DNA of 27,238 nucleotides from contig CAKTIM010000028.1 in NCBI GenBank assembly GCA_934565795.1, forward strand, positions 1-27,238. Direction: 5' to 3'. Within the stretch, counting starts at the first letter, position 1. Each line of letters begins with the position of its first letter. Both the position numbers and the translations under genes were made by a program. Below the pieces are notes generated by a model, which was not told where the DNA came from, did not search any database, and saw nothing but the letters and a program-made list of their open reading frames with translations. This document shows positions 23,400 to 27,238 of the stretch, piece after piece. Source of the stretch: an uncultured Oscillospiraceae bacterium (lineage in GTDB: Bacteria > Bacillota > Clostridia > Oscillospirales > Oscillospiraceae).

Positions 23400-24332
23400 T
23401 TATACGCCGCCGGGGAGGCCCAGAGCGGCAGTGACCAGGATACCCAGATTGTCCCGGTAGATGGTGTCAAACTGACTGATGGGCAGCGGATTTTCCCCAC
23501 TTCCCGCCTCAATGGTGAAGCCTGGGCGGCGGAAATCCTGAATAAACCAGTCCTTGAACCCGGCAAAGCTGGATTCATAGGGCGTATCCTCCATCTGGTA
23601 GCCGCTGACCCTGGCAAATTCCTCAGCCAGCTCCCGCGCACCGGGCACCTGATAATCCCGGAACTGCCAATAGATGACCTTGCCCTGGGTGTGATAGGCC
23701 AGCACAAGCCGGGGATCGATTTCACGGGTGTATTCGGCCAGCGCCCGGCTCTCCCGCTGGGTCAGGGGCGCGCGGCCCACATAGTCCCTGGGGCCGGGAC
23801 GGGTATAGCCCGCGGCAAATTTGATCTCTCTGGCGTTCAGCCATCCGGCAGGGTATTGCAGGTTTAAGTCAACACCCAACAGGTTCGCCTTCCAGCCATC
23901 CGGGAACGGAATGCCCGGATAGGCGGCAGCCAGACTTTCCGCTGCGGCAAATTGCAGCGTCCCCGGCTCGATGGCCCCGGTTACCAGGTCGACTCCGTCC
24001 GGGTCTACCATGGGCACGGTATGGATCGTCACCAGCCGCCCGATGGTGCGGGCGTCCACGCCCCAGAGCTTTCCGCCGCTGCGCATTCCGGCGGCCAGCT
24101 CCTCCACAAATTTCAGCAGCACCGGCGCGGTGATCCATTCGTTTGCGTGGTGTGCGGCGGTAAACAGAACCTGCCGCGCCCCGTCGCCAATGACCAGGGT
24201 TTTCACCGGGTGGCCGAAGGCGGTCTCGGTGAGTACCTCGCTGCGGCAAAAGGGATACGCGCGCACCAGTGCGTCGATGGTTTCGCTGCACAGAGCGGCG
24301 GTCATAGGTACATCGGTTTTCACAATTGCCAA
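23400..24332 (-). CDS. M14-family zinc carboxypeptidase/DL-endopeptidase-like protein
   Basis: A 310-residue protein. The zinc site is H62-A-N-E65 (in HHANEW) and H214 (AYHTQGK). The catalytic Glu is predicted at E275 (FTIEAGSG). PMVDPDGVDLV and GVDLNLQYPAGW are typical of M14C enzymes, which split gamma-D-Glu-diaminopimelate bonds in cell-wall peptides. There is no signal peptide, so it may recycle muropeptides in the cytosol (inference). Start: the TTG at 24332 has GAGG 9 bp upstream; the first ATG (codon 10) has no ribosome site. It follows mnmG by 60 bp without a clear terminator, so read-through from mnmG is likely. Confidence 0.85.
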   Translation of the reverse strand: MAIVKTDVPMTAALCSETIDALVRAYPFCRSEVLTETAFGHPVKTLVIGDGARQVLFTAAHHANEWITAPVLLKFVEELAAGMRSGGKLWGVDARTIGRLVTIHTVPMVDPDGVDLVTGAIEPGTLQFAAAESLAAAYPGIPFPDGWKANLLGVDLNLQYPAGWLNAREIKFAAGYTRPGPRDYVGRAPLTQRESRALAEYTREIDPRLVLAYHTQGKVIYWQFRDYQVPGARELAEEFARVSGYQMEDTPYESSFAGFKDWFIQDFRRPGFTIEAGSGENPLPISQFDTIYRDNLGILVTAALGLPGGV

Positions 24333-24392
24333 AATGCATCGCCTCGGAAAAGGATATGCAGCAGGCGCGAAAAAGGTGCGCCGCCTGGGGTG

Positions 24393-26258
24393 TTATCGCT
24401 GCTCCAGATAAATCAGCAGCACCGCGATATCCGCCGGGCTGACCCCGGAAATGCGTCCCGCCTGCCCGATGGACAGGGGACGGATCTGACTGAGCTTCTG
24501 CCGGGCCTCCAGGCGAAGCCCGTGGATGGCATCGTAGTCCAGCTCCGGGGGCAGCAGCCGGGCCTCTTCTTTTTTGAATTCCTCCACCTGCCGCTCCTGG
24601 CGCAGCAGATATCCGGCGTATTTGATCTGAATCTCTACCTCTTCCGTCACCGCCTGGGGCAGGCCCGGGCTGGCGGCGTCAAAGGGAATGATGTCATTGT
24701 AGCTGACCTCCGGCCGCCGCAGCAGGTCGGCCAGTCGGGCGGAGCTGGCGACGGGGGCGCTGCCCTTGCTTTCCAGCATGGCATTCAGCGCGTCGCTGGC
24801 GGGGACGCCGCTGGATTCCAGACGGTTGCGCTCCTTGCGGACGGCCTCGTATTTTTCGGCCACCTGCTCCGCCCGCGCCTGGGGCACCAGGCCGATGGCC
24901 GCGCCGATGGCGGTCAGCCGCTGATCGGCGTTGTCCTGCCGGTGGAGCAGCCGGTATTCGCTGCGGCTGGTCATAATGCGGTACGGCTCCTGAGTCCCCT
25001 TGGTCACCAGGTCGTCGATCAGGGTGCCGATGTAGCTGGTGTCCCGGGTGAGGATCAGCGGCTCCCGGCCCAGAAGCTTCAGCGCCGCATTCACCCCAGC
25101 CACTAGCCCCTGCACGGCGGCCTCCTCATAGCCGGAGGTGCCGTTGAATTGCCCGGCTCCATACAGGCCGGGGATTTTTTTGCACTCCAGGGTGGGCAGC
25201 AGCACGGTGGGATCGACGCACTCGTATTCGATGGCGTAGGCAGGGCGCATCATCTCCGCGTGCTCCAGGCCCGCGACGGTGTGCAGCATCTGTAGCTGCA
25301 CATCCTCCGGCAGACTGGAGGAGAAGCCCTGGATATACATTTCCTCGGTGTCCAGCCCGCAAGGCTCAATGAACAATTGATGCCGGGGCTTTTCCACAAA
25401 GCGGACGATTTTTGTTTCAATGCTGGGGCAGTACCGGGGGCCAACGCCGGAGATCGTCCCATCGTACATGGGGCTGCGGTGCAGATTTTCCCGAATGACG
25501 CGGTGGGTTTCCTCGTTGGTGTAGGTCAGGTAGCACACGGCGGAGTTGTTCAGCCTGTGCTCTGTGCGGAAGGAGAACGGCTCCGCGTTTTCATCCCCCG
25601 GCTGCAATTCCATTTTGGAAAAGTCAATGCTCCTGCGGTTCACTCTGGGCGGTGTCCCGGTCTTGAACCGGCGCAGGGGCAGGCCCAGCTGACGCAGGCA
25701 GTCCGCCAGGCCAATGCTGGGGTGCATTCCGTCCGGCCCGGAGGAGATCACGCTCTCGCCGGTAATGACGGTGCTGTCCAGATACGTACCGGTGGCGATC
25801 ACCACCGCCCTGGCGTCATACTGCGTTCCCAGCTGAGTGAGCACACCACAGACCCGGCCGTCCTCCAAAAAAATTTTGGTGATCTGGGCCTGCTTCAGCT
25901 CCAAATTTTCCTGCTTTTCCAGGGTGTGCTTCATGTACATGCGGTACCGCTGCCGATCCGCCTGGGCGCGCAGAGAGTGGACGGCGGGGCCTTTGCCCCG
26001 GTTCAGCATCCGATATTGAATGCAGCTGGCGTCCGCAGCCACGCCCATTTCGCCGCCCAGGGCGTCCAGCTCCCGGACAAGGTGCCCCTTGCCTGTGCCG
26101 CCGATGGCAGGATTGCAGGGCATATTGCCCACGGCGTCCAGGTTGATGGTAAACAGAATCGTGTGCAGCCCCAGCCTTGCGGCGGCCAGCGCCGCCTCGA
26201 TTCCGGCGTGGCCCGCGCCAATCACGGCGACATCGCAGCTGCCTGCAACAAAGCTCAT
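24393..26258 (-). CDS. mnmG: tRNA uridine-5-carboxymethylaminomethyl modification enzyme MnmG
   Basis: A 621-residue FAD protein of normal length. [21 protein letters not shown] is the N-terminal dinucleotide fold, [15 protein letters not shown] follows, and [15 protein letters not shown] is the MnmG signature. The C-terminal helical domain ends with GISPADI-like sequence ([16 protein letters not shown]). With MnmE it modifies U34 in the wobble position of several tRNAs. The ATG at 26258 is chosen because it overlaps the trmB stop (ATGA); a longer frame upstream is part of trmB. MnmE is absent from the window, although mnmE usually precedes mnmG next to jag. Confidence 0.97.
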   Translation of the reverse strand: MSFVAGSCDVAVIGAGHAGIEAALAAARLGLHTILFTINLDAVGNMPCNPAIGGTGKGHLVRELDALGGEMGVAADASCIQYRMLNRGKGPAVHSLRAQADRQRYRMYMKHTLEKQENLELKQAQITKIFLEDGRVCGVLTQLGTQYDARAVVIATGTYLDSTVITGESVISSGPDGMHPSIGLADCLRQLGLPLRRFKTGTPPRVNRRSIDFSKMELQPGDENAEPFSFRTEHRLNNSAVCYLTYTNEETHRVIRENLHRSPMYDGTISGVGPRYCPSIETKIVRFVEKPRHQLFIEPCGLDTEEMYIQGFSSSLPEDVQLQMLHTVAGLEHAEMMRPAYAIEYECVDPTVLLPTLECKKIPGLYGAGQFNGTSGYEEAAVQGLVAGVNAALKLLGREPLILTRDTSYIGTLIDDLVTKGTQEPYRIMTSRSEYRLLHRQDNADQRLTAIGAAIGLVPQARAEQVAEKYEAVRKERNRLESSGVPASDALNAMLESKGSAPVASSARLADLLRRPEVSYNDIIPFDAASPGLPQAVTEEVEIQIKYAGYLLRQERQVEEFKKEEARLLPPELDYDAIHGLRLEARQKLSQIRPLSIGQAGRISGVSPADIAVLLIYLEQR

Positions 26259-26950
26259 TGCGCGTCCTCCTCGCCTGCTGCCTGCTTTTTCTTTTCCTCC
26301 GGCGGCAGTTGGAAGGGCTTGCAGATGATTTCGCACCGATTGATGGGGGTGCCCAGGGCGTGGAATTTCTCCTCATACCCGGTCATAATCCCCACAATTC
26401 CGTTTTCATGCAGATTCCGGGTCACATTTTTGGTTTCCAGGCCGCAGGCGGCAAATTCCTCCAGGCTGTACTCAAACAGGGGGGCGTTGTCCGTCTTGAA
26501 GTGGATTTCCCCGCCGGGGCGAACCACCCGGCAGTATTTGTCCAGGAAGCTGCGATGGGTCAGCCGCCGCTTGGCGTTCTTTTTCCGGGGCCAGGGATCA
26601 GGGAAATTGATAAACAGCCGGTCAATCTCGCCAGGGGCGAAGAAATCCTCCATCATGGCTACATCCATGTCAATGTAAAATACGTTTTTCAGCCCCATGT
26701 CCCGGGCCTTTTCCATGGCCACCACCACGGCCTCTTTACAGCGCTCCACGGCAATCAGCAGCACCGTGGGGTTGGCCTGAGCGGTCTCGGCAGTGAACTT
26801 GCCCTTGCCACAGCCGACCTCCACCCAGAGCGCGCTGCATTCCGGCATCAGCGAACGCCAGTTACCGCGCTTGGCGGCAGGCTCTGCAATGCGGTAGGCG
26901 CTGCACCGCTCCATCCGGGGCTCCAGGTTGCGCATCTTTCTCATTCTCAT
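26255..26950 (-). CDS. trmB: tRNA (guanine-N7-)-methyltransferase TrmB
   Basis: A 231-residue protein that methylates G46 in tRNA variable loops using S-adenosylmethionine. [15 protein letters not shown] is the cofactor site, [16 protein letters not shown] is the family hallmark, and [15 protein letters not shown] follows. The start at 26950 has GGAGG 6 bp upstream; a longer in-frame start at 27061 lies upstream of the promoter and is rejected. The C-terminal tail is Lys/Glu-rich. The gene is first in an operon with mnmG, coupled by an ATGA overlap, so two tRNA-modifying enzymes are made together. Confidence 0.95.
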   Translation of the reverse strand: MRMRKMRNLEPRMERCSAYRIAEPAAKRGNWRSLMPECSALWVEVGCGKGKFTAETAQANPTVLLIAVERCKEAVVVAMEKARDMGLKNVFYIDMDVAMMEDFFAPGEIDRLFINFPDPWPRKKNAKRRLTHRSFLDKYCRVVRPGGEIHFKTDNAPLFEYSLEEFAACGLETKNVTRNLHENGIVGIMTGYEEKFHALGTPINRCEIICKPFQLPPEEKKKQAAGEEDAQ

Positions 26951-26989
26951 AGAAAATCCTCCAATTTGGGATAAACAAATCGCCGATTC

Positions 26990-27018
26990 ATTATAATAAA
27001 GAAAGACAGAAAAGTCAA
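26990..27018 (-). promoter_or_regulatory. Promoter of the trmB-mnmG operon
   Basis: On the minus strand TTGACT (27013-27018) and a perfect TATAAT (26990-26995) are 17 bp apart, 39 bp before the trmB start. Confidence 0.85.
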
Positions 27019-27130
27019 AGAAAATCCACATCCGAGCCCTGAAAGCAGGGCCGCCATGCATAAAACGGTTGCCTGCTGGAAGCTAACATAAAAAAATATC
27101 TCCCAATGGCCTCAAAAGTCGAAAAAAGGG

Positions 27131-27159
27131 TTGACAAAGGGGTTAGGGCGTGGTAATAT
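27131..27159 (+). promoter_or_regulatory. Strong promoter reading out of the right edge
   Basis: A perfect TTGACA (27131-27136) and TAATAT (27154-27159) are 17 bp apart. The promoter is divergent from trmB and drives the gene that begins at the window end. Confidence 0.7.
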
Positions 27160-27203
27160 GCGTAGGCTTTCCGATGAACGCCTCTTGCAGGGGCGGGAGG
27201 TTG

Positions 27204-27238
27204 GTGAAAATCACGAGAAATTCCATGAAAAAGAGAAA
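27204..27238 (+). CDS. Possible start of a gene cut by the window edge
   Basis: A GTG at 27204 follows GGGAGG (spacing only 3 bp) and opens a frame of 11 codons, MKITRNSMKKR, to the window end. An in-frame ATG at 27225 has no ribosome site close by. Too little is present to identify a product. The strong promoter at 27131-27159 supports a real gene here. Confidence 0.3.
   Translation, partial: MKITRNSMKKR

Overview
The window looks like chromosomal DNA of a GC-rich, low-oxygen Firmicute of the class Clostridia, most likely an Oscillospirales gut bacterium. The reasons are Gram-positive style genes (YidC without a cleaved signal, Jag/KhpB, an M14 DL-peptidase-like enzyme), strong AGGAGG ribosome sites, TTGACA/TATAAT promoters, a C_GCAxxG_C_C protein, a DUF362 ferredoxin-like protein, and RHS polymorphic-toxin fragments. 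The species cannot be named from the sequence alone.

Layout: (1) 1-1684, the 3' end of a gene for a protein built of near-identical 41-residue Cys/His repeats. (2) 1801-3618, a palindrome-rich promoter region, then a DUF362 iron-sulfur protein and a C_GCAxxG_C_C protein. (3) 3668-6919, on the minus strand, a MATE exporter, a secreted or lipoprotein M3-type metallopeptidase and a probable 30-residue small protein. (4) 7106-8935, minus strand, a small P-loop protein and glucose-6-phosphate isomerase. (5) 9114-13231, a capE-capF-acyltransferase-capG operon, predicted to make UDP-N-acetyl-L-fucosamine. (6) 13390-16419, the classical rpmH-rnpA-yidD-yidC-jag cluster, ended by a strong terminator shared with the convergent genes to the right. 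(7) 16479-23209, an alpha-galactosidase/HAD-phosphatase locus split by an RHS toxin/immunity remnant island. (8) 23237-23399, a MITE-like element. (9) 23400-26950, minus strand, an M14 peptidase, mnmG and trmB. (10) A strong promoter at the right edge reads out of the window.

The most striking part is region 7. A HAD hydrolase gene followed by an alpha-galactosidase gene appears to be the original minus-strand operon. A 703-bp piece spanning the HAD 3' end and the alpha-galactosidase 5' end occurs twice, at 17317-18019 and 21983-22685, in direct orientation and without indels. Between the copies lie 3963 bp of RHS fragments, an RHS C-terminal putative toxin domain, a putative membrane immunity protein, a DUF4279 gene broken by an in-frame amber codon, and another small membrane protein gene. 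One flank carries the whole alpha-galactosidase with a truncated HAD, and the other carries a truncated alpha-galactosidase with the whole HAD. This is the geometry expected from single-crossover integration of a circle. The two copies have 15 differences, 14 of them within one 290-bp stretch, so they are not a simple assembly copy.

Other points of interest are a MITE whose terminal sequence recurs directly after the stop codon of the M3 peptidase gene, a small ORF too short for usual gene callers, tandem TGAC...GTCA palindromes before the DUF362 operon, an acyltransferase inside the UDP-L-FucNAc operon, and a YidC that has Gln where the conserved groove Arg is expected.
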